The notes under the pieces: generated by a model | The model's database searches: none | What the model saw: only the letters and a program-made list of their open reading frames with translations | What the model was told of the DNA's origin: nothing | In this document: positions 42,153 to 51,344 of the stretch, piece after piece | Layout: each line of letters starts with the position of its first letter | Numbering within the stretch: position 1 is the first letter of the stretch | Position numbers and translations under genes: made by a program | Source: Chloroflexota bacterium | Lineage (GTDB): Bacteria > Chloroflexota > Anaerolineae > Aggregatilineales > Phototrophicaceae | Reading direction: 5' to 3' | Assembly (NCBI GenBank): GCA_016223085.1 | Contig: JACRPS010000003.1 | Coordinates: 534,012-598,011 of the forward strand | DNA length: 64,000 nt

Positions 42153-43904
42153 ATGACCGATTCGCCTTCCCAGAAGACACTTCCGATTAGCGAACTGGAA
42201 CGGCTGCGGGTGTCCGTCGCCGACGTGTTCGCCGCGCTGCGCAGCCAGCAGGACATCCTGCGCAAGCGCGGCATGTCGCTGCCGCCGGGGACGCTCTCCA
42301 GCCTGGAACAGGTGGACAAGGACCTGGCCGCGCTGGAAAAGCAGCTCGCCAGCGAAGGCACGGAACTGAGCCAGCTGCGGGCGCTGACCGAAACCTCCGC
42401 GCTGATTAATTCCTCGCTTGACCTGGACACGGTGCTGGCCCGTGCGATGGATGAAGTCATCCGGCTGACTGGCGCGGAACGTGGCACGATTGTGCTGCGC
42501 GAGCCGGACGGCATGCTGTCGTTCCGCATCGTGCTCGATCTGGAGAACCCGGCCAACACCACATTTCAGGGCAGCCATACCATCCTGAACGAAGTGCTGG
42601 AAACGGGCCTACCGCTGCGCACCGATAACGCCTACAAAGACCCCCGGATGCAGGGCAACCTCAGCATCGCGCATCTGGCGCTGCGGTCGGTCGTGTGCGT
42701 GCCGCTGGCGTACAGGGGCACGGTCATCGGCGCGGTGTACGTGGATAACCGGCTGCGCACCGGCGTTTTCACCGCCCGCGAGGAAAACCTGCTGGTCGCA
42801 TTTGCCAACCAGGCGTCCATCGCCATCGAAAACGCGCGGCTGTTCGCCCATGCCCAGGCGCTGCTGGCGGAAACGATTGACATTCAGGAATTGATGTCCA
42901 ACGTGTTTGACTCCGTCGGCAGCGGCGTTATTACCACCAACGCTCAGGATGTGGTGACGACGTTTAATGCGGCAGCGGCGGACATCCTGGGTCGCCCCGA
43001 AGCAGCGGTGATCGGCCAACCGCTGAAGGCCGTGCTGCCACGCATCACGGCAGACCTGGACAGCCACTTGCGTGAAGTCCGCGAACGCGGCGCCAGCCAG
43101 GTGGCGGAGACCGAAATCGAACTACCGGAGCGTGGGCGCGTCGCCCTCAGCCTCAAACTCAGCCCATTACAGGACGCCCAGCGGCAGACGCAGGGTGTGG
43201 CGCTGGTGCTGGACGATGTGACCGAACAGCGTGAGCGCGAGGAAAAGCTGAACATCCTGCGCCGCTATCTGCCGCCGGCGCTGATCGAAAATATCCACGA
43301 AATCGCCGGGCTGGCGCTGGGCGGCGAACGGCGCGAAGTCACCTGCCTGTTTATGGACGTGCGCCCGCTGTCCACCTTCCCGCCCGACCTGCGCCCGCCG
43401 CAGGTGATGGAACTGTTGAACGAATACCTGACGGTGGCAACCGACTGCATTCACCAGACCAACGGCGTCATTGATAAATACATGGGTACGGAAGTGATGG
43501 CGCTGTTTAACTCCCAGTTGAACCCGATGCACGACCACGCAGTGCAGGCGGTTGAGGCGGCGCTGCTGCTGCGCGAGGCATTTATGGACTTCTACGCTCG
43601 CACCGGCATCCAGCCGCAGCCGCACTTTTACCGGATGGGTATTCACAGCGGCGTGGCGACGCTGGGTAACGTTGGCAGCCTCAACCGCCGCGATTTTACC
43701 GCGCTGGGGGATACGATCAACCTGTCACACCGCCTGCTGGAAAACGCCGGGCCGGGCCAGATTATCGTGAGCGAGGACACCTGCCGCACAATTCAGGCCG
43801 CGTTAGGCGGACAGCCGTACAGCATCCGGTTTGAAGCGCGCGAACCGATCAAAGCGAAGGGCCGCCAGCAGGCGACGCCGGTATACGAGGTATTTAAGGG
43901 CTGA
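42153..43904 (+). CDS. GAF-PAS-class III nucleotide cyclase, C2-like
   Basis: A 583-aa soluble signalling protein. Residues 1-85 are a helical coil with the word QQDILRKRGMSLPPG shared with the next gene. A GAF domain (about 90-235), a PAS domain (about 250-360) and a class III cyclase domain (about 390-580) follow. In the cyclase the first metal Asp is present (FMDVRPLS, D402) and the transition-state Asn and Arg are kept (GDTINLSHRL, N523, R527), but the second metal Asp is Thr (KYMGTEVM, T446). The same loss marks the C2 half of animal adenylate cyclases. Its TGA overlaps the next ATG by one base. Confidence 0.88.
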   Translation: MTDSPSQKTLPISELERLRVSVADVFAALRSQQDILRKRGMSLPPGTLSSLEQVDKDLAALEKQLASEGTELSQLRALTETSALINSSLDLDTVLARAMDEVIRLTGAERGTIVLREPDGMLSFRIVLDLENPANTTFQGSHTILNEVLETGLPLRTDNAYKDPRMQGNLSIAHLALRSVVCVPLAYRGTVIGAVYVDNRLRTGVFTAREENLLVAFANQASIAIENARLFAHAQALLAETIDIQELMSNVFDSVGSGVITTNAQDVVTTFNAAAADILGRPEAAVIGQPLKAVLPRITADLDSHLREVRERGASQVAETEIELPERGRVALSLKLSPLQDAQRQTQGVALVLDDVTEQREREEKLNILRRYLPPALIENIHEIAGLALGGERREVTCLFMDVRPLSTFPPDLRPPQVMELLNEYLTVATDCIHQTNGVIDKYMGTEVMALFNSQLNPMHDHAVQAVEAALLLREAFMDFYARTGIQPQPHFYRMGIHSGVATLGNVGSLNRRDFTALGDTINLSHRLLENAGPGQIIVSEDTCRTIQAALGGQPYSIRFEAREPIKAKGRQQATPVYEVFKG

Positions 43905-45709
43905 TGTTTGACGATCAAGGCGATACCGCCCGCATGAAAATCCAGCAGCCGGCAGGCGCGCAGGAGCAAATCCGCCAGATCGCGCAGCGCGTGAGCGACC
44001 TGCTGGAACTGCTGCGCAACCAGCGCGATATCCTGCGCCAGCGCGGCATGAATCTGCCGCCCGGCGCGATGGACAGCCTGCGTGCCCTGCGCGCGCATCT
44101 GGACAAACTCTCGTCGGAACTGGGCAGCATGATGATCGAACTCGGCCAGCTACGGGCGCTGGCCGATACCGCCGGGTTAATTAATTCCTCGCTTGACCCC
44201 GCCGACGTGCTCAATCAGGTGATGGATACCGTTATCCGGCTGACGGGGGCGGAACGGGGTTACATCGTGCTCAAAAACCGCGACACCGGCGCGCTGGAAA
44301 TCCCGGTGGCGCGCGGCCTTGACCGCGAGCAGATTGGCAAAAGCGATTTCACCGTCAGCACGACCGTCGTCAACCAGGTAGTTAATACTGGCGAGCCGGT
44401 GCTAACCGACAACGCCAGCAGCGACAGCCGCTACCAGGGCTACCAGAGCATCGCCGGGATGCAGCTTCGTAGCATCCTGGCCGTGCCGCTGAAAGTGCGC
44501 GGCGAGATCATCGGCGCGGTGTACTGCGATAACCGTATCATGGCCGGGGTGTTTAAGCAGCACGAACTGAATCTGCTGACGGCCTTCGCCCATCAGGCGG
44601 CGGTCGCCATCGAAAACGCGCGCCTGTTCGACGATCTCAAAATGCGGCTGGCCGCTGTGACCGAAGCCCGCGACCTGATGGACAACATCTTTTCGTCCAT
44701 CGCCAGCGGCGTGCTGACCGTCAACGGCGATAACGTGATTATGCTGTGTAACGCCGCTGCCGAACGAATACTATGCTGCCGCCGCGACCGGCTAATCGGT
44801 TACTCGCTGGCGGAAGCGCTGCCCACGCTGAACGGCGTCTTTGACGAGCAGCTTCGGCGGGTGCGGCAGGACGGCGTGCGGACGCTGCTGGAAGTGCAGC
44901 CGGTGCTGGCAGAGACCGGCCCGCGCCACTGGAATCTGATCATGAGTCCGCTGCTGGAAACGGGCACGCTCGGCCAGGGTGTGGTGATCGTCGTGGACGA
45001 CCTGACCGAAATCCGCCAGCGCGAGGCGCAGCTTGGCCTTGCCAGCCGTTACCTGCCGCTGGCGCTGGTCGAAAATATCCACAATATAGACGTATTCGAC
45101 GTGGGCGGGCAGGAACGCGAGATCAGCGTGTTACACTGCGACGTGCGCGGCTTCACCAGCTTCAGCGAACGGCTGGACCCGGCGGTGCTGATGGAGATCA
45201 TCAACAGCTACATGAGCCTGTCCAGCGACGCCATCAACCTCTACGAAGGCATCGTGGACAAATACATGGGCGACGCCGTGACCGGGCTGTTTAACACCCA
45301 GTTTAACCCGCAGGAAGACCATGCCCTCCGCGCCGTCCGCGCTGCCATGAGTATGATGTACGATCTGCTGGCGCTGCACGAAGTCCTGCCGGAAGAGCAG
45401 CGCGTGTTTTACGGCATCGGCGTCCATACCGGCATGGCGGTGCTGGGCAACATCGGCAGCCACGAGCGCAAGGAGTTCTCGGCGCTGGGTGACGCGATGG
45501 ACATTGGCAAGCTGCTCCAGGAAAACGCCCAGGCCGGGGAAGTGCTCATCAGCCCGGCGACGTACGAACACGTCAACGCTTATTACGAGTGTGAACCGCT
45601 GGAACCGCGCAAGACCAAAGGCCGCGCCGACTTCACGCTGATGTACAAGGTGGTGAAACACAAGCGCCGGGGCACGGGCACGCTGGACGCAAACGCGGTC
45701 AGGCTGTAG
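43904..45709 (+). CDS. GAF-PAS-class III nucleotide cyclase, C1-like
   Basis: A 601-aa paralogue of the previous protein with the same order: coil (QRDILRQRGMNLPPG), GAF (about 95-240), PAS (about 255-365) and class III cyclase (about 400-590). Both metal Asps are present (CDVRGFTSF, D413; KYMGDAVT, D457), but the transition-state Asn is Asp (GDAMDIGKLL, D533) and the Arg position is Leu (L537). That is the pattern of the C1 half of animal enzymes. The pair could form one complete active site only as a heterodimer. Translation is coupled to the upstream gene. A terminator follows. Confidence 0.88.
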   Translation: MFDDQGDTARMKIQQPAGAQEQIRQIAQRVSDLLELLRNQRDILRQRGMNLPPGAMDSLRALRAHLDKLSSELGSMMIELGQLRALADTAGLINSSLDPADVLNQVMDTVIRLTGAERGYIVLKNRDTGALEIPVARGLDREQIGKSDFTVSTTVVNQVVNTGEPVLTDNASSDSRYQGYQSIAGMQLRSILAVPLKVRGEIIGAVYCDNRIMAGVFKQHELNLLTAFAHQAAVAIENARLFDDLKMRLAAVTEARDLMDNIFSSIASGVLTVNGDNVIMLCNAAAERILCCRRDRLIGYSLAEALPTLNGVFDEQLRRVRQDGVRTLLEVQPVLAETGPRHWNLIMSPLLETGTLGQGVVIVVDDLTEIRQREAQLGLASRYLPLALVENIHNIDVFDVGGQEREISVLHCDVRGFTSFSERLDPAVLMEIINSYMSLSSDAINLYEGIVDKYMGDAVTGLFNTQFNPQEDHALRAVRAAMSMMYDLLALHEVLPEEQRVFYGIGVHTGMAVLGNIGSHERKEFSALGDAMDIGKLLQENAQAGEVLISPATYEHVNAYYECEPLEPRKTKGRADFTLMYKVVKHKRRGTGTLDANAVRL

Positions 45710-45728
45710 ACGCCATCTTTTACACAGG

Positions 45729-45751
45729 AACCCGTCAATTGGCGGGTTTTT
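45729..45751 (+). terminator. Rho-independent terminator after the cyclase pair
   Basis: AACCCGTC (45729-45736) pairs with GGCGGGTT (45741-45748), one G-T wobble, AATT loop, followed by a five-base T-run. It ends the cyclase operon 20 bases after the stop. Confidence 0.9.
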
Positions 45752-45872
45752 GATTCAAATGTGTTTAACATGGTTATTGGCTGAGAGGGTTGTACCGTGA
45801 CAAAATATACAGAGCGCGAGGGCGCTTGAAACTGGCTCTTGATACTACATATTTTTTCAAAGGAGGCTGTTT

Positions 45873-47651
45873 ATGACCGGGACCAATATACGACGTTTAT
45901 GGCTGCTGCTGGGACTGGCGCTGCTGCTGGTGCTGGGTGGCGGGCTGCTCGCCTCTGCCGTACAGACGGCGGGCGGGACGGTCGAAGTGCGCGACGTGCG
46001 CTTTATGGGCACCAACGGCACGATGATGAGCGGCCTGCTGTACATCCCGCAGGGGGTGACGGCGGAAAATCCCGCGCCGGGTATTCTGGCGATTCACGGT
46101 TACATCAACTCGCGCGAGACGCAGGACGGCTTTGCCATTGAGTTCGCGCGCCGGGGCTACGTGGTGCTGGCGCTTGACCAGACCGGGCACGGCTTTTCCG
46201 ACCCGCCCGCATTTGCCAACGGCTTTGGCGGGCCGGATGGCCTGCGTTACCTGCGCTCGCTCGACATTGTAGACCCGGATAACATCGGCATGGAAGGCCA
46301 TTCGATGGGCGGCTGGGCGTCGCTGGCAGCGGCGGCGACCTACCCTGACGACTACAAGGCCATAGTCATTGAAGGCTCGTCCACCGGCGCGCCGTTCGCC
46401 GCCGAAGGCACGGGGGAGTGGCCGCGTAACCTGGGATTAGTGTTCAGCGAATGGGACGAGTTCTCGCAGTTGATGTGGGGCGTTGAACTGCCGCCGCAGA
46501 TGGTGGATACCGATAAACTCAAGACGCTGTTCGGGACGGACGAACCGGTTGAGGTCGGTCGCCTGTACGGCTCAATCGAGGACGGAACGGCACGCCAGCT
46601 GTACATGCCGCGCGGCACGCACCCCAACGACCACATCTCAACCGAGGCAATTGGGGACGCCATCGAGTGGATGCAGATGAACCTGGAAGGTGGTAACGGC
46701 CTGCCGCCATCCGATCAAATCTGGTACTGGAAGGAAATCGGCACGTTTATCGCCTTCATCGGCCTGGTGCTGTTCATCTTCCCGGCGGGCGGCCTGTTGC
46801 TGGAAAGCCGCTTCTTCGGCGACCTGCGCGAACCCGTGCCGGTTAGCCAGGGCGTGCGCGGGGCCGGCTGGTGGATCGCGGCGCTGCTGACCATCGCCAT
46901 TCCCGCGATCACCTACTTCTGGCTGCAAAACCGGGGCACGGAATGGTTCCCGGTTAGCGCCTTCTGGCCGCAGCAGATCACCACCGGCATCATGGTCTGG
47001 GCGGTTGGGAACGCTATCATCACGCTGGTGCTGTTCCTGATCTGGCACTTCACCAGCAATCGGGCAGCCGCCGCTGCCACCGACAGCTACGGCGTGTCGT
47101 GGGGCCGCCGGCTGGACTGGGGACGCATCGGCAAATCGTTCCTGCTGGCGTCGTGGCTGATGTTGCTGACCTACCTGCTGGTTGCGTTTTCTGACTGGTT
47201 CTTCAAGACCGATTTCCGGCTGTGGGTGCTGGCGCTGAAGCCGATGAGCCGCCTGCATTTCCAGATTTTCCTGGCGTATCTGATCCCATTCACACTGTTT
47301 TTCCTGGTCGCCAGCCTCGCCATCAACGGCCAGATGCGGCGAACCAATCCCGACGGCACGCCGGTTCCGCTGGGTCGGGCAATGCTCATCAACGTCGTGC
47401 TGATGACGCTGGGCATCGTAATCCTGCTGCTCATCCAGTACCTGCCGCTGATGTCCGGCAGGCCGCTGCCGCTGGGCGAACCGCTGCTGACGATTGTCGC
47501 CATCCAGTTTGTGCCGCTGCTGGCGATTGTGGCGCTCATCCTGACGTATTTCTTCCGCAAGACCGGCCACATTTACGTCGGCGCGTTTATCTGCGGGCTG
47601 TTTGTCACCTGGTACATCGTTGCCGGGCAGGCGATTCAGTTCGCGTTCTAA
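45873..47651 (+). CDS. Alpha/beta hydrolase fused to a polytopic membrane domain
   Basis: A 592-aa membrane protein. An N-terminal signal/anchor helix (LWLLLGLALLLVLGGGLLA) leads into an alpha/beta hydrolase of the dienelactone/peptidase S9 type (GILAIHGYINSRETQDGF, nucleophile motif MEGHSMGGW, then VIEGSSTGAPF), about residues 40-285. The remaining 300 residues contain about seven transmembrane helices (GTFIAFIGLVLFIFPAGGLL; WWIAALLTIAIPAITYFWL; others). The hydrolase would face outside. Substrate unknown. AAAGGAGG lies 7 bases before the ATG. A stand-alone gene, bounded by a terminator and a palindrome. Confidence 0.85.
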   Translation: MTGTNIRRLWLLLGLALLLVLGGGLLASAVQTAGGTVEVRDVRFMGTNGTMMSGLLYIPQGVTAENPAPGILAIHGYINSRETQDGFAIEFARRGYVVLALDQTGHGFSDPPAFANGFGGPDGLRYLRSLDIVDPDNIGMEGHSMGGWASLAAAATYPDDYKAIVIEGSSTGAPFAAEGTGEWPRNLGLVFSEWDEFSQLMWGVELPPQMVDTDKLKTLFGTDEPVEVGRLYGSIEDGTARQLYMPRGTHPNDHISTEAIGDAIEWMQMNLEGGNGLPPSDQIWYWKEIGTFIAFIGLVLFIFPAGGLLLESRFFGDLREPVPVSQGVRGAGWWIAALLTIAIPAITYFWLQNRGTEWFPVSAFWPQQITTGIMVWAVGNAIITLVLFLIWHFTSNRAAAAATDSYGVSWGRRLDWGRIGKSFLLASWLMLLTYLLVAFSDWFFKTDFRLWVLALKPMSRLHFQIFLAYLIPFTLFFLVASLAINGQMRRTNPDGTPVPLGRAMLINVVLMTLGIVILLLIQYLPLMSGRPLPLGEPLLTIVAIQFVPLLAIVALILTYFFRKTGHIYVGAFICGLFVTWYIVAGQAIQFAF

Positions 47652-47674
47652 ACACCGGTACAAGAAGACTGGTA

Positions 47675-47702
47675 TAGGGGCGGGTTTAGAAACCCGCCCC
47701 TA
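47675..47702. repeat. Intergenic palindrome, GGGTTT-core type
   Basis: TAGGGGCGGGTTT and AAACCCGCCCCTA pair perfectly around AG. The core equals that of the copy at 16240. It follows the hydrolase-membrane gene by 24 bases. Confidence 0.92.
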
Positions 47703-47875
47703 CAATTAATGCCCCGCTTCGCCTGTTCAAACCTCAATCCCCAAACAGTACTTCCGTCCCAATTAACACACCATTGCCGCAACCTTGCGACGTTCACCAA
47801 CCTCAGGCGGTATATCAAGCGACTCCAGTTTACGAGTCAGTTTGAACAAGAGTCCGTACAGGAGGTTCAAGGAAC

Positions 47876-48841
47876 ATGTCAGCACGATTAAAACTGACGG
47901 CACTTATCAGCATGGTGTTGGTCCTGGCGATGGCGTTTGTTATCATCCCCGGCTTCGCCCAGGACGCGCCAGCCGACACGGAACTCACGATTGTGACCGG
48001 CGCGGTCGAATTTACGCCCACCGGCGACATCATGGTAGCGGGTGTGATTATCGCGCCGGCAGGCGGCTTCAATCCGTCCATCCTCCAGCCCGGCGACATC
48101 GTGATTATCACCGGCACGCTGAATCCCAGCGGCGTGCTCCAGGCCCTCAGCCTGGAATTTTTCGACGACGACCTGCCGGAAGTAACACCGGAGCCAACGG
48201 CGGAAGTCACGCCGGAACAAACGCCGGAAGCCACGCTCGAAGCTACCCCGGAATTGACGCCGGAAGCCACGCTGGAAGTCACGCCGGAAGTGACAGCGAC
48301 GCCGGATAGCTGCGTCCAGCCTGGTCACCCGGTGGCAGAGGCAATTGCGGCGACCTTCGGCGTGCCATATGAAGAAGTGATGGCGCTGCACTGCGCTGGC
48401 AACGGCTTCGGTAACATCGTGCGTGCTTACACCCTCGCGCAGACCGCCGGCGGCACGGCGCAGGAATACATTGATCGCCATCATGCCGGCGAGGGCTGGG
48501 GCAATATCCGTAAACTCAGCGGCGTGGACCCGTCCGAACTCGCGCCCGGGCGCGTGTTAAAACCCTGCAAACACGGCGAGTGCGAGGTGATCGAACCAAC
48601 GCCCGAAGCGACTGCCGAACCGCAGGCCTTGAACGCGGGCAACGGGAATGGCAACGGCAATGCCGGTGGCAACGGCAACGGCGGTGGTAACGGCAATGCC
48701 GGTGGTAATGGGAACGGCAATGGCAACAGGGACAGGAACAAAAACCGGGGCAATGGCAACGGTGGTGGCAACGGCGGCGGGAACGGAAATGGTGGTGGGA
48801 ATGGCAACGGCGGTGGGAATGGTGGCGGGAAAGGCAAATAG
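47876..48841 (+). CDS. Secreted protein with TPE repeats and Gly/Asn-rich tail
   Basis: A 321-aa exported protein. A signal peptide (LTALISMVLVLAMAFVIIPG) ends near residue 28. A small beta domain (about 30-100) binds or displays an unknown ligand and resembles DUF5666-like OB-type domains (ILQPGDIVIITGTLNPSGVL). Residues about 100-140 are Thr-Pro-Glu repeats (PEVTPEPTAEVTPEQTPEAT). A helical domain with four cysteines (140-240) follows. The last 80 residues are almost only Gly and Asn (NGNGNAGGNGNGGG), encoded by short GGCAAC/GGTGGT repeats prone to slippage. AGGAGGTTC precedes the ATG. Confidence 0.8.
   Translation: MSARLKLTALISMVLVLAMAFVIIPGFAQDAPADTELTIVTGAVEFTPTGDIMVAGVIIAPAGGFNPSILQPGDIVIITGTLNPSGVLQALSLEFFDDDLPEVTPEPTAEVTPEQTPEATLEATPELTPEATLEVTPEVTATPDSCVQPGHPVAEAIAATFGVPYEEVMALHCAGNGFGNIVRAYTLAQTAGGTAQEYIDRHHAGEGWGNIRKLSGVDPSELAPGRVLKPCKHGECEVIEPTPEATAEPQALNAGNGNGNGNAGGNGNGGGNGNAGGNGNGNGNRDRNKNRGNGNGGGNGGGNGNGGGNGNGGGNGGGKGK
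48650..48838 (+). repeat. Low-complexity Gly/Asn-codon tract
   Basis: About 190 bases of degenerate GGN and AAC/AAT codons in units of six and nine bases encode the Gly/Asn tail. Third positions vary (GGC, GGT, GGG, GGA), so the tract is maintained as protein rather than as exact DNA repeats. Confidence 0.85.
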
Positions 48842-48910
48842 ACGCTAACCCCCGAACGCTACTGGGTGTCTGGATAGAATCGCCCGAAGCAGTCGACAAA
48901 ACTGGTTTAC

Positions 48911-48940
48911 GTAGGGACATGGCGCTGCCGTGTCCCTAAC
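48911..48940. repeat. Intergenic palindrome, GACATGGC type
   Basis: GTAGGGACATGGC and GCCGTGTCCCTAAC pair with two imperfections around GCT. Located between the convergent secreted-protein and GntR genes. Confidence 0.75.
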
Positions 48941-49000
48941 AGTTCAGTCAATCCAGTTTTTCATCTTTTGGGTGAAACCGGTCATCTGGCCTTTCTAAGC

Positions 49001-49035
49001 AACAACGCCCCATTCACAACGAGTGAGGCGTTGTT
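49001..49035. terminator. Hairpin at the 3' end of the GntR gene
   Basis: AACAACGCC (49001-49009) pairs with GGCGTTGTT (49027-49035), with an inner TCAC/GTGA stem. It lies 8 bases past the GntR stop codon on its downstream side. The T-run is short. Confidence 0.6.
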
Positions 49036-49042
49036 GTCATCA

Positions 49043-49696
49043 TCACGCCAGCAGCGGCAGCAACGCCTCGCCGTCGGTTTTGATGAGATAGTCCAGCAGC
49101 GCCCCCGCCCCGTCAGCGTCACCGGCTTCCATCAGCGATACCAGCTTCTCATACAGCAGGATATGCGCCTGTTGGGCGTGGAGGCTGCGCGGCGCGCGCA
49201 TCCTACGCAGCACTTCCAGCAGATGCACCTGGTTGCGCAGGCGCGCCAGCAGTGCGGTGGTCTGCGGGCGACCCGCCCCGGCAGCAATCGCCGCGTGCAG
49301 CGCCAGCAGAGCTTCGGTGGCCCGCCGCGAATCGCCGGTAAAAGCGTGATTTCGTGCCTGCATCAGCAGGCGGCGCAGGTGATTGACCTGACTTTTAGAG
49401 AGCGCCTCCATCATCCAGCGCAGCGCCAAGCCCTCGACAGCGGCCCACAGCGCGTACACCTCTGCCGCCTCGGCGGGCGTAAAGGCGCGCACGTAAGCGC
49501 CCCGCCGCGCGTGTTTGACTACCCACCCCTCGTCCTGCAGGATGTGCAGGGCGTCGCGCACGGTGTTCTGGCTGACGTTCATCTGCTGGGACAGCGTCAG
49601 TTCTACCAGCCGTTCACCGCAGATGTAATCGCCATTATGGATGGCCTGGCGCAGCGTGTCCGCCAGGGCTTCAGCGCGGGTGATCGAAGTTGTCAT
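49043..49696 (-). CDS. GntR/FadR-family transcriptional regulator with FCD domain
   Basis: A 217-aa DNA-binding regulator. The winged helix spans about residues 8-70 (RAEALADTLRQAIHNGDYIC, VELTLSQQMNVSQNTVRDAL, QDEGWVVKHARRGAYVR). The helical FCD ligand domain follows (PAEAAEVYALWAAVEGLALR, ALLALHAAIAAGAG). The ligand is usually an organic acid; metal-binding histidines of FCD are only partly present. ATG at 49696 is chosen, leaving a 10-base gap after the small upstream gene; an earlier in-frame start would overlap it. Target genes unknown. Confidence 0.88.
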   Translation of the reverse strand: MTTSITRAEALADTLRQAIHNGDYICGERLVELTLSQQMNVSQNTVRDALHILQDEGWVVKHARRGAYVRAFTPAEAAEVYALWAAVEGLALRWMMEALSKSQVNHLRRLLMQARNHAFTGDSRRATEALLALHAAIAAGAGRPQTTALLARLRNQVHLLEVLRRMRAPRSLHAQQAHILLYEKLVSLMEAGDADGAGALLDYLIKTDGEALLPLLA

Positions 49697-49706
49697 CGGA
49701 CAGGTG

Positions 49707-49931
49707 TCACGGATGGAGAAATTCACGTTCAATACGGATGCTGCCGTCATTCAGACCGCGCCGTAGTTCATCCGTATCCAGGTCCACGATGCCCTTCCCG
49801 GCGACCGACACAAACTGGTGATCGGAACAGATGACGCGCCCGCTTGCCAGCAGCCGTTCGTGCTGGAAGATACGGACGGATTCGCCCACCTGGGGCAGAC
49901 GGCTGCGTTCAATGCGACGTAGTAGGCTCAA
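49707..49931 (-). CDS. Small hypothetical protein
   Basis: A 74-aa protein of unknown function. It contains one compact beta-rich segment (VGESVRIFQHERLLASGRVI, SVAGKGIVDLDTDELRRGL) suggestive of a small barrel. TTG at 49931 is chosen because AAGGGGGT (49938-49945) lies 6 bases upstream; a GTG at 49955 would place that site inside the gene. It precedes the GntR gene by 10 bases and follows no other gene closely, so it is probably cotranscribed with the regulator. Confidence 0.6.
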   Translation of the reverse strand: MSLLRRIERSRLPQVGESVRIFQHERLLASGRVICSDHQFVSVAGKGIVDLDTDELRRGLNDGSIRIEREFLHP

Positions 49932-49979
49932 TGGTGTACCCCCTTGACCATGCACTACATAATCATACCACCGAACCGG

Positions 49980-51344
49980 CTAAATCATCTCGTAAGTCTT
50001 GCCCCACAGGTTGATGGTATCGGCCACGATGGACTGCGTACCGGCGATTAAGATCGTGCCGCGCCGGTTGGCCGCCGCCTTGGCCTGGTCCACCGCTTCG
50101 GCCAGCGTCGGCGCGTAACTCACGTTCGCGTGGTAACGGCGCGCCGTTGCCAGCGCCGCCTGCGGGTCCGGGAAGCGCAGGCTGGGATTGCGCGGCGTTT
50201 CTGTCAAAATCAACTGCCGGCTGACCGCCGCCAGCGCGGCATACACGCCGGGATAATCCTTATCCTCCGGCACGCCGATGATGCTGATCACCGGCTGCGT
50301 CAGGCTGTCGCGCACGCTGTCCACAAACGACTGCGCCGATTCCGCGTTGATCGCGCCGTCCACAAACACGGTTGGGTTATCCTGCAATTTCTGGCAGCGC
50401 CCCGGCCAGACCACATCGGCCAGCCCGGCGCGGATTCGTTTGACGTACTCCGGCGACCCATGCGATACCCCGTGCAGCCGCCCGTGTACATTCCCGGCCC
50501 CGATCACGGCCAGCGTAGCATTCACCACCTGGTAGCGCCCCAGCAGCGACAGCGTTACTTCGCCGTAGCGCCCCAGTTCCATACGGATGCCGTTCCCGTT
50601 TTCCGCCGGCCCGAGATACTGCCCCAAATCCTTCGGCGCAATCCAGTTAAATTCTGCCCCCAGAGTATCAGCTTCGGTCTGCAATACGTCCAGCACTTCC
50701 GGCGCCTGCGGCGCGCTGTAAGCATAGCTGTACGCTTTGATGATGCCAGCCTTGTGCCAGGCGATGCGTTCCAGCGTTGGGCCAAGCTGTTCGGGGTGTT
50801 CCAGCATGATCGGCGTGAACAGTGACAGCTTGTTCGGCACTACGGCAATGTCGTCATACCGTCCACCACGCCCCACTTCCAGCACGGCGGCATTAACGTT
50901 CTGCTCGTCGAACCAGCGCAGCGCCACCGCCAGGAAAATCCCCTGCGGGCTGAAATACTGGCGCTCGTTTAACCCGGCCTCAATCGTGTCAATCTCCGGC
51001 GCGATTTCGTCCAGAATCCGCAGGAAATCCGACTCCGGGATAGCCTGTCCGTTGACGCGGATGCGCTCCCGCCAGCTTACAAGGTGTGGGCTGGTGATCG
51101 TGCCCACGCGATGACCAAGATGCTGGAGTAGCCGCCCCGTGATAATCGTGGTCGAGCCTTTGCCTTTGCTGCCGGTGACGACAGCATATTCACGCGGCGT
51201 CGCCAGCAGATTCAGCATCTGCAGCAGGCGGCGGGTCGGACCAGTATCGCGGGTGTCCTCGTCAAAACCGCGCGGCTGACCGCGCAGCTTGCGCAGCGAC
51301 CGGAAGATGTAGGTAACAGCGTCAGCTTCATCTTGAAAGCGCAT
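49980..51344 (-). CDS. Mur ligase-family protein (FolC/cyanophycin synthetase-like)
   Basis: A 454-aa ATP-dependent ligase of the folylpolyglutamate synthase/Mur type. The P-loop is AVVTGSKGKGSTTIITGRLL, followed by TITSPHLVSWRERIRVNG, both characteristic of FolC. Central residues VLEVGRGGRYDDIAVV and the C-terminal ligase domain (GRCQKLQDNPTVFVDGAINAE, ISIIGVPEDKDYPGVYAAL) complete the three-domain layout. It would add glutamate to folates or an amino acid to a related acid. ATG at 51344 is used; a TTG at 51353 is also possible. No pathway neighbours are present. Confidence 0.85.
   Translation of the reverse strand: MRFQDEADAVTYIFRSLRKLRGQPRGFDEDTRDTGPTRRLLQMLNLLATPREYAVVTGSKGKGSTTIITGRLLQHLGHRVGTITSPHLVSWRERIRVNGQAIPESDFLRILDEIAPEIDTIEAGLNERQYFSPQGIFLAVALRWFDEQNVNAAVLEVGRGGRYDDIAVVPNKLSLFTPIMLEHPEQLGPTLERIAWHKAGIIKAYSYAYSAPQAPEVLDVLQTEADTLGAEFNWIAPKDLGQYLGPAENGNGIRMELGRYGEVTLSLLGRYQVVNATLAVIGAGNVHGRLHGVSHGSPEYVKRIRAGLADVVWPGRCQKLQDNPTVFVDGAINAESAQSFVDSVRDSLTQPVISIIGVPEDKDYPGVYAALAAVSRQLILTETPRNPSLRFPDPQAALATARRYHANVSYAPTLAEAVDQAKAAANRRGTILIAGTQSIVADTINLWGKTYEMI

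Noticed and set aside
48650..48838. CRISPR-like or satellite array
   Set aside because: Units are coding Gly/Asn triplets with variable third bases and no spacers.
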